A stretch of 64,000 nt of DNA, from the NCBI RefSeq assembly GCF_048544455.1, contig NC_133537.1:15995541-16059540 (forward strand). The letters are read 5' to 3'. Positions 11,189 to 23,600 of this stretch are shown here, one piece after another (the first letter of the stretch is position 1; each line of letters starts with the position of its first letter). The notes beneath the pieces were generated by a model. The model made no database searches and was not told the DNA's origin. It was given only the letters and a program-made list of their open reading frames with translations. The translations under genes were made by a program, and so were the position numbers. Source of the stretch: Silene latifolia (Eukaryota; Streptophyta; Magnoliopsida; Caryophyllales; Caryophyllaceae).

Positions 11189-12750
11189 TGATGCGTGTCC
11201 TAAATATGATGTTTTACAGCCCATTTTACACGCATTTCAGAGCTCAATCAAGTAGTTTATGCTACTATTTTCCCTATTTCCGTCTACTTTCGTGTTTTTG
11301 TGTAATATTGCAGAAATGTGAAGAATCCAGCGAAAATCGAGCCGAATCCATCCCTAAGTGCTTAGCATTGCATTTGACATGAAGTAGATGCTCGAGGAAT
11401 GAGCTTGGTGCGCGTTTCAAGGCCTAAAGATAGCAAAAGCATGGGTGCATACGAGTTTAACAAGCAAAGAAGCACTTCACGATATTACAGCCTGCTTCAG
11501 ATGGCAATATCTCGAGTTCTAGAGCTGATAATCGAGTGATTCTAATTGGAGGTGAAAGCTTATCCTCTTAGCTTTCCAACGCCGTGTAGAACGCCTGATT
11601 TGACCAACTGACGAAGAAAAGGGATCTCTTTTAAGATCATTGCGCGCTGCAGAATTCATCAGAATGCACTACTGTACAACACCCTTGGTTGATCGACTGA
11701 CCTACTTGGTCGATCGACCAGAGCGCGAGTTCCAGAAGCTACTGTTCAGCTATGCTCAGTCGATTGACTGGGTCTTGTGGTCGATCGACCAGTTTATGCT
11801 GCAGCGAGACTTAGTAATTAGTCTTATCTTTTATTAATAATAGTTAATAATAATTAGCTCTTGAGTATAAATAAGAGACGAATTTAGACCTAGAGACTAA
11901 TTCCCCTTTGCTCAGTTTTGGGGTGACGTTACTTTGCTTGATTCGTTCGGCGTTGCTCTTTCTTTTCTTTCTAGATTCAATTGTAAACTTCTTCTTCCCT
12001 TAATCTTGTTCTTAATTTACTTCTTGTTCTTAATCTCTTCTTAATTACTGTTTTATTCTTAATTTCTTGTTCTCCTTTAATTAATTTATGCAATTAGTTT
12101 AGTTAATTCCTTTCGTTATGCTTTATTTAATTAATCATTTCATTATTGTTGTTATTAGATTTATCGCTATGCTTAGGTAATTCGTTGCTAGGATTAGGGG
12201 AATTGATGGAATAACGATTTTTGCTAATTAGGTTTAAGATCTGTTGATTATATCATTTCTATGTTGTTCATCGCTGTTTTGATTACAATTAGTCGCTTGA
12301 GTTAACGCTATTCGACTGATTAGTTTCGTAAGCCTTGACCTAGATCTGGCGATTGGGAAGGGTGAGACCTGCAGTGAACAATAGAATACTTTAGTAAGGG
12401 CGGAAGCTAGACTAATAGTGTTTAGGGCGAATTGAGACCGTTAGGAGATATTCGTTGCCCCTTGGACTGATTTATGAGACTTATCTGTGACCTTAACTGC
12501 TTTTATCTGTTTCTTTTGATGACCCGAAATCCTAGTTTCTTTCTCTTATTGTCAATCGTTTATTTTATCTCCTTGCTTTAGTTAGTTTTAGTCCTTTATC
12601 TTATAAAACCCCCAATTGTGACAAATCCGACAGACCGAGTTAAGCAGATAGATAGCAACCTAGCCTCCCTGTGGAGATCGACCCTACTTACCGCTGACTT
12701 CTGTTAGTAGTAGTTAGGTATTTTATTTTTGGTACTAAACGACGGTATCA
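11189..12750 (+). repeat. 3' LTR of the gag-only element
   Basis: Directly repeats 6173-7749 with scattered differences and a ~15-bp deletion relative to it. Followed by TSD GCCAT (12751-12755). Confidence 0.92.
11689..11788. repeat. four-site TCGATCGA array, 3' LTR copy
   Basis: Sites at 11689 (TTGATCGA), 11710, 11760 (TCGATTGA) and 11781 keep the 21/50/21 spacing. Two of the four sites have a single C-to-T type change compared with the 5' LTR. Confidence 0.95.
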
Positions 12751-13079
12751 GCCATCTCCACCCCAGGTTTGTCCTTTCTCTCTTCTTTTTCCTTTTCCTT
12801 TTCCTTTTTCTTTTCCTTTTCTTCTATTTATTGTTTTTCTTTGTATAGGTTATTGCCGACCTCCACCACCGTCGTCCACTGCCGTCCACCACCGCCGGTC
12901 ACCGCCGCTGCCTTCCACCTTCTTTCTCATCCTTTCTTTTTACTTATTAGTGAAGTTAATTAGGTGTTTTTAATCTCCTTTTAATTATTTTTTTTTTGTT
13001 TAATTAGCTTAATTAGTAGTAGTTGGTGTTGATGCATGTTGAATTAGGATAGAAGCCATTTTGTTTAAATGTTTTGTGA

Positions 13080-13250
13080 AGTGTTAAATTTTGTGTAATA
13101 GTTAGTAGTTAGTAGCTTAATTAGTAGTAGTTAGTAGTAGTTTTGTGAATTAGGATAGAAGCTTAACTAGTAGTAGTAGTTTTGTGAATTAGGATAGAAG
13201 CTTAATTAGTAATAGTTAGTAGTAGTTTTGTGAAGTGTTAAATTTTGTGT
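13080..13250. repeat. local tandem duplications in outer CACTA
   Basis: TTTTGTGAATTAGGATAGAAGC and TAGTAGTAGTT blocks recur about three times with variable spacing. The inner CACTA lacks this expansion. Confidence 0.6.
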
Positions 13251-13486
13251 AATGTTAATGTTTTTAAAATAATAATTTGACTTAATGTTAATTAGATTAG
13301 ATATTTAAAATGAAAAATTAGTCATGTTACTTAGTTTTTGTTATCTGACATTATTAGGAAAGTAGTCATTGTTGTATGTTTTGTTTTTAGTATTATTGAA
13401 ATTAATGTTCATATTGACTTAGTACCCGTTCAAAAATTACTCATTAGGATTAATTCTTGAATAGTCCCCGTTTTGGGACTGTCTTT

Positions 13487-13698
13487 GTACGTTTCAAGTC
13501 ACTTAGGTAGTAAACATGTATTTGTGATTTGTTAATGAGGAAAGAGCTCGGTGAGAATTCCTTTAATGTTCTCTGAATGCATATGTGGAGTAATTATTTA
13601 TTCTACATTATGTATTTGGAGAACATAGGGAATTGCTGCCAAATTTTTTCCTCATTAATAAATCACAAGTGTGTATTTGCTAGTGACTTGAAACGTAC
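13487..13698. ncRNA. long fold-back hairpin in outer CACTA (possible small-RNA precursor)
   Basis: The 212-nt segment starts GTACGTTTCAAGTCAC and ends GTGACTTGAAACGTAC. The arms are complementary through most of their length (for example TTGTTAATGAGGAAA pairs with TTTCCTCATTAATAA, and AATGTTCTCTGAATGCATA with the TATTTGGAGAACAT side), with small bulges. A nearly collinear hairpin is at 20252-20465 in the inner CACTA. A mini-stem AGTCCC/GGGACT lies just upstream in both. No transcript evidence exists here. A miRNA-like or siRNA-generating role is inferred from the fold and its conservation; rice CACTA elements are known to host miR820. Confidence 0.6.
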
Positions 13699-14791
13699 AT
13701 TGATGGGTTTAGGTTGGAGTGATAAGGACCCAATTAAAAAACGTAGTTGCTCTTTCATGGACAAACATTACTCTTTCACGGACTTTTTGTCATTATGTTT
13801 CCATACCTTACCCTTTCCCCCAAAACACAAAATTAACATTCTCTCTCTAGTTCTCTTCCTCCAAATTAATCAAATGTGTAAATTATTCAATTACAGACGC
13901 TAGTTCTCATGTCGATCATATTATAATTCTAATTTATTAACCTTATTAACCATGTTATATCAAATTAGAGAGATTAAGCTAATTTTAACTAATGAAATTA
14001 GGGTTTGAAGAATTTTGTGTTAAAATCAATGATACACGCATCTTAATTGACAAACAACCAAACAATAATCTGACCCAAACGCAACTTTTAACTAAACGTG
14101 AATCTGGGTGGTATTTTAGCATAGATGTTTGTGTGATTGTTTTAGCCTACCATAACACCAACCCGCAAGAATGACAGACGGTACCAAATTTTTTGAAACG
14201 CAAGCAAATGAATCTCAAATATGAAACTTGAATAAACCAATTACTAAAATGTTTTGTGCGGGTAAGCTTGAATGAACCATTTATTTTAGATGTTTCATCA
14301 TACGACAGAAGTGTGGAGTATGATGATTGTCTCGGAAAATTGATAAGTTTGTTTTTGTTTTTGCCGTCAGAATTGTGCAGAATTAAGTCTGTATACAGGG
14401 GTGCTTCGGTCATTTAGGTGGTGCGGTTGGTCTGGTGGTCCGGGAGAGGAGTGGGCCGTGGGGTGGTCCGGTGGTCTGGCCATGTAGGGGGAAAGCGGTG
14501 ATGGGGCAATTTGTGGTGGTTTGTTGGTGGAGGCCGATTAATAATTTGAGAGGATTTGTTAATAATGAAACAAAATGAAAAATTAGGGTGTAGAAATGGT
14601 AAGGGTATAATCGTCATTTATGTCCATGATTGAGTAAATCATATCCATGATTGAGCATGACCCTTAAAAAAAAGATTACTTGTTGACAATAGTTATTTGT
14701 TGGTGATAATGTTTATTGAGTATTATTTTTGGTTGTTATTGTTTTTTTATGACATATATGCAAACAAATTGAATTGTAGATATATAAAAAC

Positions 14792-17700
14792 ATGAAAAGA
14801 TTAGAACAACAATGCATGTATGAAAGATTAGACGAAAAAAAGAAACCCAAGCGTGAATTTGCAAAGGGGGTGAAAGAGTTTATTGACATCGTGGAACAAA
14901 GTAGTATGTATAAGAATTTTGGTGAAATGAGGTGTCCATGTAAGAAATGCAATAACAGGGCTTTTAAAGGGAAGAAAGAAGTTCAAGATCATCTTTGGAC
15001 GAATGGTTTTGCCGATAATTACTATGTATGGACGTATCACGGTGAGAAAATGTCTATCAAAGGAAGTTCAAGTAGTATTGTAGTTAGTGAGAATCCTTAC
15101 CGGGAGCTCGTGGAAAATGCATTACGTGATAATGTTGAACAAATATTGGAGGATGGAGCAACTCATTCCTGACGACTTTAGCGATGAAGAGGTGCGTTAT
15201 AAAACCCCAAACCCCCAAGGTTCTTCCTTCTATAAAATGCTAGAAAAAGTCAAACAACCAGTGTATAAGGGAAGTAATATGAGTTTGCTGCAAGCGGCAG
15301 CTAGGTTGGTAACACTCAAATATGAGAATAACATATCTCTAAGATGCGCGAATGGGTTTGTGTCGTTCATAGGTGACATTATTCCAAAGAATATTGAAAT
15401 GGCGCGCAATTTTAATGAGATTAAGAATGTGATTAAGGGACTCTAACTACGCCACGAGAAGATTGATGCATGTCCTACTGGATGCATGCTTTTCTGGGAG
15501 GAAAATGCTAATCTTGAGGAATGTACAAAGTGTCATGCATCTTGGTAGAAAAGTACAAAAAATTCAAGTGGGAGACGAATTCCTTGTAAACCGTTAACTT
15601 ATTTCCCGCTTGCGCCAAGGTTACAACGATTATATGCAACCAAGCACATAGTAGGTGAGATGAGTTGGCATCATATAAACTCTCAATTAAGAGAAAGAGG
15701 GACAATGACACACCCAAGTGATGGAGAAGCGTGGAAACATTTCAATAGAGAGCATCCAGATTTTGCAAGTGAGCCTCGTAATGTTTGGCTTGGTTTGTGT
15801 ACAGATGGATTTAACCCTTATGGGCAATTTGGGAAGAATTACTCATGTTGGCCCGTGATCGTCACTCCGTACAACTTACCTCCTTGGTTATACATGAAGC
15901 AACAATTTATGTTCTTATCTCTGCTCGTTCCAGGTCCTAAGAACCCGAAGATAAATTTGGATGTGTACCTGCAACCGTTGATCAAAGAGTTGAAAGAACT
16001 TTGGGAAACCGACGTGTACACCTACGATGTTTCTAAGAAATAAAATTTTCAATTAAAGGTTGCATTAGTGTGGACGATCAATAATTTCCCGGCATATGGC
16101 ATGCTTTCTTGTTGGTCCACAGGTGGGTACCGTGCTTGTTCTTATTGTCAAGAAAAAAACATAGATCTTTTTGGCTTAAAAATAGCAAAAAGGTTTGTTG
16201 GTTCGATTGTCACCGTGAGTTCTTAAGACCTGATCATCCTTTCCGCAATAATTCTAAGCATTTTCTAAAGAACAGAAAAACCGAGAATCGCATAGTCGCG
16301 TCAAAATTAACGGGTGATGAAGTGTGGGATTCCGTAAAAGACTTGGCAAAAACAGGTGATGCTTCTGATCAGGAATTGAAAATATTGAAAGATAAGAATG
16401 AAGGTTGGCGGAAACAAAGCATACTTTGGGAACTTCCTTACTGGAAAACGTTGTTAATTCGACAGAACTTATACATTATGCACATTAAGAAAAATATTTT
16501 TGAACAGCTTATCAACACGATGGTGGATGTACCAGGTAAAACTAAATTTGGCCCTAAGGATAAACTCGACTTTAATGAACTTTGTTATAAACGGCCAATA
16601 TCATATAGGTTTGTTTTAGAAACTGCGGAGAAAAAGGCTCTATGTGAATGGGTTGCTAATTTGAAATTCCCGGATGGTTATGCTTCGGATTTGAGTCGGT
16701 GTGTTGACCATAAAAATATGGCGTTGCATTCCATGAAAAGTCATGATTGTCATGTCTTTATGGAACAGCTACTCCTTATTGCCTTGAGAGAGATGCTCCC
16801 GACTGGTTCTTGGAAAGCAATAATTGAGATAAGCCAACTTTTTAAAGACCTATGTACTTCTACGATTAGAGTTGATTCTATGGAACGTCTAGACAATAAC
16901 ATTGCGGAGATAATATGCAAGTTAGAGAAGATATTTCCCCCGTCTTTCTTCAATTCCATGAAGCATTTGCCTATTCACTTACCTTATGAATCGAAGGTTG
17001 GAGGACCTTTTCAATATCGATGGATGTATCCATTTGAGATATTTCTTAATCATATAAAAAGAAAGATTGGCAACCAAGCTCGTGTGGACGATTCCATATG
17101 CAATTCTTTTTTTTTAGAGGAAATTACAAATTTCTGTTCCCTATATTTCGAAAGTCACATTGACACAAAAGCGAAAGATTTAGATGTTGGTGTGAATTCC
17201 GATGACAGCCTAGATTCAATAAAATTACCCGAGTTATTCGATGCTGACATGGGAACTACAACCGGGAAATGTATTCAGAGGTACTTGGGTGAGAAAGAGT
17301 ATGAAGAAACTCATTTTTATGTGCTAAGGAATTGTGGAAATTTTTTAGAGTCTTATGAAAAGTAAGTTATTACTTCGTCATTACTCAATACATTATTAAT
17401 TATCAAATTAGATCAAAATTATAGGTAATACATAATTAAAACATTTTTCTGGTACGTATAGGGAATTTAAGACACATATCAAACTCACATTTCCTGATGT
17501 CACGTCCTCTGATGATGTTTGGAGCAAATATGACAAATGTTATCCTAAATGGTTCCGAAATGAAGTAAGTAATACGTTTACTTCATACTCATATACCAAT
17601 GCATTTGTTTTGTTTGTCCATATCTTTAGTTATGGAGAATAATATATATATAACACCTTAATTAACATATTGTTTTATTGATAGTCTTACAAATTAAAGG

Positions 17701-17822
17701 ACCCTTTAATAATAGCTCTAGCATTACGTCCTAGTAGCAAGGTGAAGACATGGAGACGATATTCTATTAATGGCTATAAATTTCGAGCTTATAAGGAGAG
17801 AGTTGATCTTTCGAAAGCTACC
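14792..17822 (+). pseudogene. TNP2-type (TnpD-like) CACTA transposase, outer copy, split by the inner CACTA
   Basis: The ATG at 14792 begins a Transposase-associated zinc-binding domain (MRCPCKKCNN near 14927). TNP2 domain pieces follow, with CANGFVSF, CPTGCMLF, LGLCTDGFNPYGQFG (near 15786), SCWPVIVTPYNLPPW and LVPGPKNPKINLDV. Then come the DUF4218 region (SHDCHVFMEQLLLIALREMLP, near 16740) and a C-terminal part interrupted at 17823 by the inner CACTA. Stops and frameshifts near 15172, 15444, 15548 and 16041 break the frame. The 3' exon resumes at 27084 with the DUF4216 region. Splice-like sites flank short introns near 17364-17460 and 17562-17686. The protein would cut and rejoin the CACTA ends with DDE chemistry; this copy cannot. 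Confidence 0.9.
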
Positions 17823-17825
17823 TCA
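17823..17825. repeat. TSD (TCA) of inner CACTA, left copy
   Basis: TCA precedes CACTACAAG and is repeated at 27081-27083. Rejoining gives CTACC-TCA-AGTAATGGGG, collinear with CTACGTTAAGCAATGGGG of the inner element's own gene. Confidence 0.93.
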
Positions 17826-18400
17826 CACTACAAGAAAAACGCGGCATAGTGACGGTCATACCGACGGAAAAAACAAGCCGTCGGAAAACTCGGGATACTG
17901 ACGGATTTTTGACGGAATTTCCGTCGGTATCAATTACTGACGGATTTCCCGTCACGAGTAATTGGCGCGTTGACAAAGTCAATGGCGCTAAAAAACATGT
18001 GACGGAATATCCGTCAGTATTTCCAAAAAACTAACGGAAATTCCGTCATTGGCTGCCACACCCAACAGTGCATGACAGCTGTATGGCAATTAAGAAAACT
18101 GGCGGAATTTCCGTCAGTAAAACACAAAAACTGATGGAATTTCCGTCACATGTTTTATTTTTTTGAAAAACAGTGCATTACAGGTTGGAACAATAATTGA
18201 GACAGTGACGGATATTCCGTCCGGAATTAGAAAAAACTGACGGAATTTCTGTCAGTTGTCCATATTATGTGACGTGTCCACTTTATGTATTATTGGTCTG
18301 ATAAAGTTGGTCAGTGACGTAATTTCCGTCAGTTTTTTAGAAATAGTGACGAAATTTCCGTCAGAATTCCTATTTAACTGACGGGATTTCCGTCAGTCCT
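17826..18400. repeat. inner CACTA 5' subterminal repeats
   Basis: A dense set of TGACGGAATTTCCGTCA-like near-palindromes and half sites in both orientations, irregularly spaced. Confidence 0.9.
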
Positions 18401-18594
18401 TCCTTTTATCTCAAACACGGGAATTCATTCATATCACTTTACCAATTTTCCCCCAAAATAAAATCGCCAAACCCTCCTCCACCACCTTAAAACCCGACAC
18501 CACCACCACCCTCCTCCACTTCCGGCGCCGCCACCACCACCAACAACAACACCACGCCGTCGCCATCACCATAAGGTAATTTTCTTTGTTTTTC

Positions 18595-18610
18595 TTCTTT
18601 TCTCCTTTCT
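18595..18610. repeat. TSD of the LINE, left copy
   Basis: TTCTTTTCTCCTTTCT, repeated exactly at 19606-19621. A 16-bp duplication suits target-primed reverse transcription. Confidence 0.85.
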
Positions 18611-19605
18611 TTTTTTTTGGTTAAATGTGAGCTTTGTATTAATATAGGAAAGTTCTTACATGATAAAGCATTCATATGTTAGACTTTATGAAAGTCTACA
18701 CCATTACATGAGATGAATATCTAACATTACTAACCAAACTCTATTCTTTAACGCCTCTATTCTATCAATCTTGTGAATAACTCGTTGACGAACTTGAGCT
18801 ATAATTTCAGTAGCTAAGTACTCAGGCCTCTTCAATTTCTGATCCAATCTGCATACATTCCTTGCGTGCCAAATATTATAGCAAACTGCCATCCTAGCCA
18901 ATCTACATATTTTAATCTGAAGTTTAGTATAACCAACTGTACCAGTGAGAGTAAGGTGCAACCAATCCTCAACTCCAGCATTCACCCTTGAAGTATAAAC
19001 ACAGTCAGTGAACAAGTGCTCATGTGATTCAGCAGCTGCTTCACACAATATACAACTATCTGAAGTGCACAGACCCAATCTTGCTAGCTTAACACGAGTG
19101 TTCAATGCCTTCCTCTGAACCAACCATCCAATAAACGCCCGTTTAGGTATATTCCATGGACTCCAAACATCTTTGTACCATTGGACAGGGGGGTGCGTGC
19201 CCTGTAACCAACAGTAACCAGAACTGACAGTGTAACCAGTAACAGTAGGTTGCCCTCTCCAGTGAGTACCCTGATATCCACCAGATAAAAGCTCCCTAGT
19301 TTTACAAATTTTTCTCCAGTTCCAATTAGAATCTGGAGGTGGATGATAATTAGACCAGTCAGCTCCCTTTAAATAGACATGATCAATCCACAAGACCCAT
19401 AACCTATCAGCCTTAGTATATAACCAGTGCACCAACTTCCCCACACTAGCCACATTCCACACTCCAGCATTCTTAATTCCTAGGCCACCCTCTTTCTTAG
19501 TGAAACATATATCAGTCCAAGCAACCAAATGGGCCCTATTGTATTAAGTGCTATTTTCCCATAAGAAATTCCTACAAATAGCTTCAATTTGATGAATCAC
19601 CCTCT
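18611..19605 (-). mobile_element. 5'-truncated L1-type LINE
   Basis: 995 bp on the minus strand. Its 3' end is marked by a T run at 18611-18618 (the poly(A) tail on the minus strand) and it is flanked by a perfect 16-bp TSD. Only the C-terminal part of the reverse transcriptase ORF is present, as is usual for abortive LINE insertions. It sits in the pyrimidine-rich 5' region of the inner CACTA. Confidence 0.88.
18704..19528 (-). pseudogene. LINE ORF2 C-terminus with zf-RVT domain
   Basis: A 274-codon frame on the minus strand. It includes KKEGGLGIKNAGVWN, WSPWNIPKRAFIGWLVQRKALNTR and LCEAAAESHEHLFTDC, the region downstream of the LINE reverse transcriptase (zf-RVT, PF13966-like). The catalytic core is missing because of 5' truncation. 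The frame is open to the stop, but a stop near 19540 separates it from the upstream remnant. Confidence 0.85.
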
Positions 19606-19621
19606 TTCTTTTCTCCTTTCT

Positions 19622-20625
19622 CTTTTTCCTTTTCCTTTTGTTTTTAAGTTTTTTTTCTCCATAGCCTCCCGCTGCCACGCCCATGCCGCCTCCTGCCGCC
19701 GCCACCCCTGCCGCCTCCTGCCGCCGTCACCTTTCCTCTTTCTCATCCTTCTTTTTCATTTTTTTTTTCTTTGTGGAGCTAATTAGGTATTTCTCTTTTC
19801 ATTTTTTTTTTGTTTAATTATCTTAATTGAATTAGAATATTAGTTATTGTTTTAATTATTGTTGAATTATTGTTGATGTTGATGCATGTTGACTTAGGAT
19901 AGAAGCCAATTTTGTTTAAATGTATGTTGTGACGGTTTTAATGTATGCATCTAATTTTTTTGTTAATTAGATTATTGTTAAATTTTGTGAAATGTTAATG
20001 TTTTTAAAATGATAATTAGACTAGATATGTAAATTGAAAAATTATTCATGTTAGTTTTTAAAATGATAATTAGACTAGATATGTAAAATGAAAAATAAAT
20101 CATGTTAGTTTATGTTAATTGAAAAAGTAGTCATTGTTGTATGTTTTGTTTTTAATATTGTTAAAATTATTGTTCATATTGACCTAGTACCCGTTCAAAA
20201 ATTACTCACTAGGAGTAATTTTTGAATAGTCCCGGTGTTGGGACTGTCTTTGTACGTTTTAAGTCACATAGGTAGTAAACATGTGCTTGTAATTTGTTAA
20301 TGAGAAAAGAGTTTGGTGACAATTCCTTTAATGTTCTCTAAATGCATATGTAGAGTAATTATTTATTCTACATTGTGTATTTGGAGAACGGATGAGAATT
20401 GCTGCCGAATGTTTTTCCTCATTAATAAATCACAAGTACATGTTTGCTAGTGACTTGAAACGTACATTGATGGGTTTAGGTTGGAGTGATAAGGACCCAA
20501 TTCAAAGAAATACAATATTTATATTGGTTAAAATGTTAAATTATTGTGTATTATTCTTGATTTTGATTGTTGTTAGGTTATTATCTTTTTTAATGACATA
20601 TATTAATGTGTAGATACATAATAAC
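19622..20625 (+). other. inner CACTA 5' non-coding region
   Basis: Pyrimidine-rich then AT-rich DNA between the LINE and the transposase start, collinear with 12770-14791 of the outer element but without its local repeat expansion. It contains the second hairpin (20252-20465). No gene seen. Confidence 0.6.
20252..20465. ncRNA. long fold-back hairpin in inner CACTA (possible small-RNA precursor)
   Basis: 214 nt, from GTACGTTTTAAGTCACA to GTGACTTGAAACGTAC. The arms pair over most of their length, including AAACATGTGCTTGTAATTTG with the CAAGTACATGTTT side. The loop region GAGTAATTATTTATTCTAC matches the outer copy. Several differences between copies lie at paired positions, while the overall fold is kept. 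Confidence 0.6.
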
Positions 20626-23600
20626 ATGAAAAGATTAGAACGACAGTGGATGTATGAAAGATTAGACGAAAAAAAGAAACCCAAGAAAGCATTTGCAGAG
20701 GGGGGTGAAAGAGTTTATTAAATTCGCGGAAGGAAGTAGTGAGTACAAGAATTTAGGTGAAATGAGGTGTCCGTGTAAGAAATGCAAAAACCTAGGTTTT
20801 AAAAGGAAAGCAGATGTTCAAATTCATCTTTGGTCGTATAGTTTCGCCGATAATTATTATGTATGGACATATCACGGTGAGAAACTACCTAGTACAAATG
20901 CTAGTGAGAATCCTTACCGTGAGTTCGTGGAAAATGCATTACGTGATACTGTTGACCAAATTTTGGAGGATCGACTTACTCCTGATGACCTTACGATGAA
21001 GAAGTGCGTTATGAAACCCCGAACCCCCAAGTTTCTTCGTTCTTTAAAATGTTAGAGCAAGCCGAACAGCCGGTGTTTGAGGGAAGTGATATGCGTTTGT
21101 TGCAAACAACTGCTAGGTTGTTATCACTCAAATGTGAGAACAACATATCTCTTAGATGCGCTAATGGTTTTATGTCGTTCGTTGGTGACATAATTCCAAA
21201 GGAAAATCAAATGGTGCGCAATTTTAATGAGATTAAAAAAGTTCTGAAGGGACTCCAACTTCCCCATGAAAAGATTGATGCATGTCTCAATGGATGCATG
21301 CTTTTCTTGGAGGAAAATTCTAATCTTGAAGAATGTACAAAGTGTCATGCATCTCGGTATAAAGGTAAAAAGAATTCAAGTGGGAGGCGAATTCCATGTA
21401 AACCAATAACTTATTTCCCGCTTGCGCCAAGGTTACAACGACTATATGCAACCAAGCACATAGCAGGTGAGATGAGTTGGCACTACAAAAACTCCCGATT
21501 AAGAGAAAGGGGGACAATGGCACATCCAAGTGATGGAGAAGCGTGGAAGCATTTCGATAGAGAGCATCTAGATTTTGCAAGTGAACCCCGAAATGTTAGG
21601 CTAGGTTTGTGTACGGATGGATTTCAACCTTTTGGGCAGTTTGGGACGAAATACTCTTGTTGGCCCGTGATTGTGACTCCGTACAACTTACCTCCTTGGT
21701 TATGCATGAAGAGACAATTTCTGTTCTTATCTGTACTAGTTCCCGGTCCAAAGAACCCTAAGTCAAATTTAGATGTTTTCCTCCAACCGTTGATCAAAGA
21801 GTTGAAACAACTTTGGGAAACCGGCGTGGACACCTATGATGTCTCTAAGAAACAAAATTTTCAATTAAAGGCTGCATTAATGTGGACGATCAACGATTTC
21901 CCGGCATATGGCATGCTTTCTGGTTGGTCCACAAGTGGATATCGTGCATTCGTGCATGTCCTTATTGTCCAGAAAATGATCATAGATCTTTTTGGCTTAA
22001 AAATAGCAAAAAAGTTTGTTGGTTTGATTGTCACCTTGAGTTCTTAAGACCTGATCATCCTTTCCGCGACAATTGTAAGCAATTTCTTAAAAACAGAAAA
22101 ACTGAGAATCGCATAGCCGCATCGAAACTAACGGGTGATGAAGTGTGGGAATCCGTAAAAGACTTGCCTAAAATAGTTGATGCTTCTGATCAATAATTGA
22201 AAAGATTGAAAGATCAGAATGAAGGTTGGTGGAAACAAAGCATATTCTGGGAACTTCCCTACTGGAAAACGTTGCTGATTCGACACAACTTGGACGTTAT
22301 GCACATTGAGAAATTTTTTTTGAACAACTTATCAAGACCATGATGGATGTACCAGGTAAAACTAAATTTGGCCCTGAGGGTAAAGAAGACTTTAATGAAC
22401 TTTGCTATAAACGGCCCACATCATCTAGGTTTGTTTTATCAACCGCGGAGAAAAAGGCTCTATGTGACTGGGTTGCTAATTTAAAATTCCCGGATGGTTA
22501 TGCTTCAGATTTGAGTCGGTGTGTTGACCATAAAAAGATGGTGTTACATTCCATGAAAAGTCATGATTGTCATGTCTTTATGGAACGACTACTCCCTGTT
22601 GCCTTAAAAGAGTTGCTCCCGACAGGTCCTTGGCATGTAATAACTGAGATAAGCCAATTTTTTAGAGACCTGTGTACTTCTACGATTAGAGTTGATTCTA
22701 TGGAACGTCTGGAGTCAAACATTGCGGAGATAATATGCAAGTTAGAGAAGATATTTCCCCCGTCTTTTTTCAGTTCCATGGAGCATTTGCCTCTTCACCT
22801 ACCTTAGGAAGCGAAAGTTGGAGGACCTGTTCAATATCGATGGATGTATCCATTTAAGAGATTTCTTAATCATTTAAAAAAAAAGATTGGCAACAAAGCT
22901 CGGGTGGAGGGTTCAATATGCAACGCTTTTTTGTTAGAGGAAATTTCAAATTTCTGTTCTTTTTATTTCGAAGATCACATTGACACAAAAGCAAAAGACT
23001 TAGATGTTGGTGTAAATTCCGAAGACCAGTTGAAATCTAAGTTACCTGAGTTATTCAATGATGACATGGGAACTACAACCGGGAAATGTATACAGAGGTA
23101 CTTAACTGAGAAAGAGTATGAAGAAGCTCATTTTTATGTGATAAGGAACTGTGGAGATTTTTTAGAGACTTATGAAAAGTAAGTTAATACTTCATCATTA
23201 CTCAATTATTTTTTAATTATCAAATTAGATCGAATTTATAGGTAATACATAACTAAAACATGCTTTCCCTACTTATAGGGAATTTGAGACACATATCAAA
23301 ATCAATTTTCCTGATGTCACATCTTCTGATGATGTTTGGGCATCACATGACAAAAGTTTTCCAAAATGGTTCCGAAATCAAGTAAGTGATGATACATTTT
23401 CTTTGAAATTGAACTACACATTTAGATTTTTTATTAGATATTGAAAAAAATATAACAACTTAATTAACATGTTTTTATTCATAGGTTCATAGATTGAAGG
23501 ATCATCTAATAATAACTTTAGCATTGGGTCCTAGTAACATGGTGAAGTCTTGGAGACGGTATTCCATCAACGACTATAAGTTCCGAGCTTTTAAGGAGGG

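Larger units (their letters stand above)
6173..12750 (+). mobile_element. non-autonomous (gag-only) LTR retrotransposon, Ty3/gypsy-like
   Basis: Two nearly identical direct LTRs (6173-7749 and 11189-12750) with TGATGCGTGTCC...GACGGTATCA ends, a 5-bp TSD, a tRNA-Asp-type primer-binding site, one gag-like ORF and a polypurine stretch. There is no protease, reverse transcriptase or integrase in the 3.4-kb internal region, so it must have been moved by proteins of an autonomous relative. The LTRs differ by scattered substitutions and one ~15-bp indel (near 6790), so the insertion is fairly recent. It lies in the 5' non-coding part of the outer CACTA. Confidence 0.93.
12756..14791 (+). other. outer CACTA 5' non-coding region upstream of its transposase
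   Basis: Resumes the outer CACTA after the LTR element. It has a pyrimidine-rich tract (12770-12850), a region of local repeats with TAGTAGTAGTT and TTGTGAATTAGGATAGAAGC (13080-13250), the conserved hairpin (13487-13698), and AT-rich DNA up to the transposase start. The corresponding part of the inner CACTA is 19622-20625. It is probably 5' leader and intron sequence, as judged by AG/GGTTTG and AAG/GTAATT donor-like sites near the left end of both copies. Confidence 0.6.

Noticed and set aside
12770-12963. Small ORF with a Ser/Phe-rich start (12769-12963)
   Set aside because: Translation of the pyrimidine-rich 5' region of the outer CACTA; the inner copy has a different, non-conserved frame at the same place.
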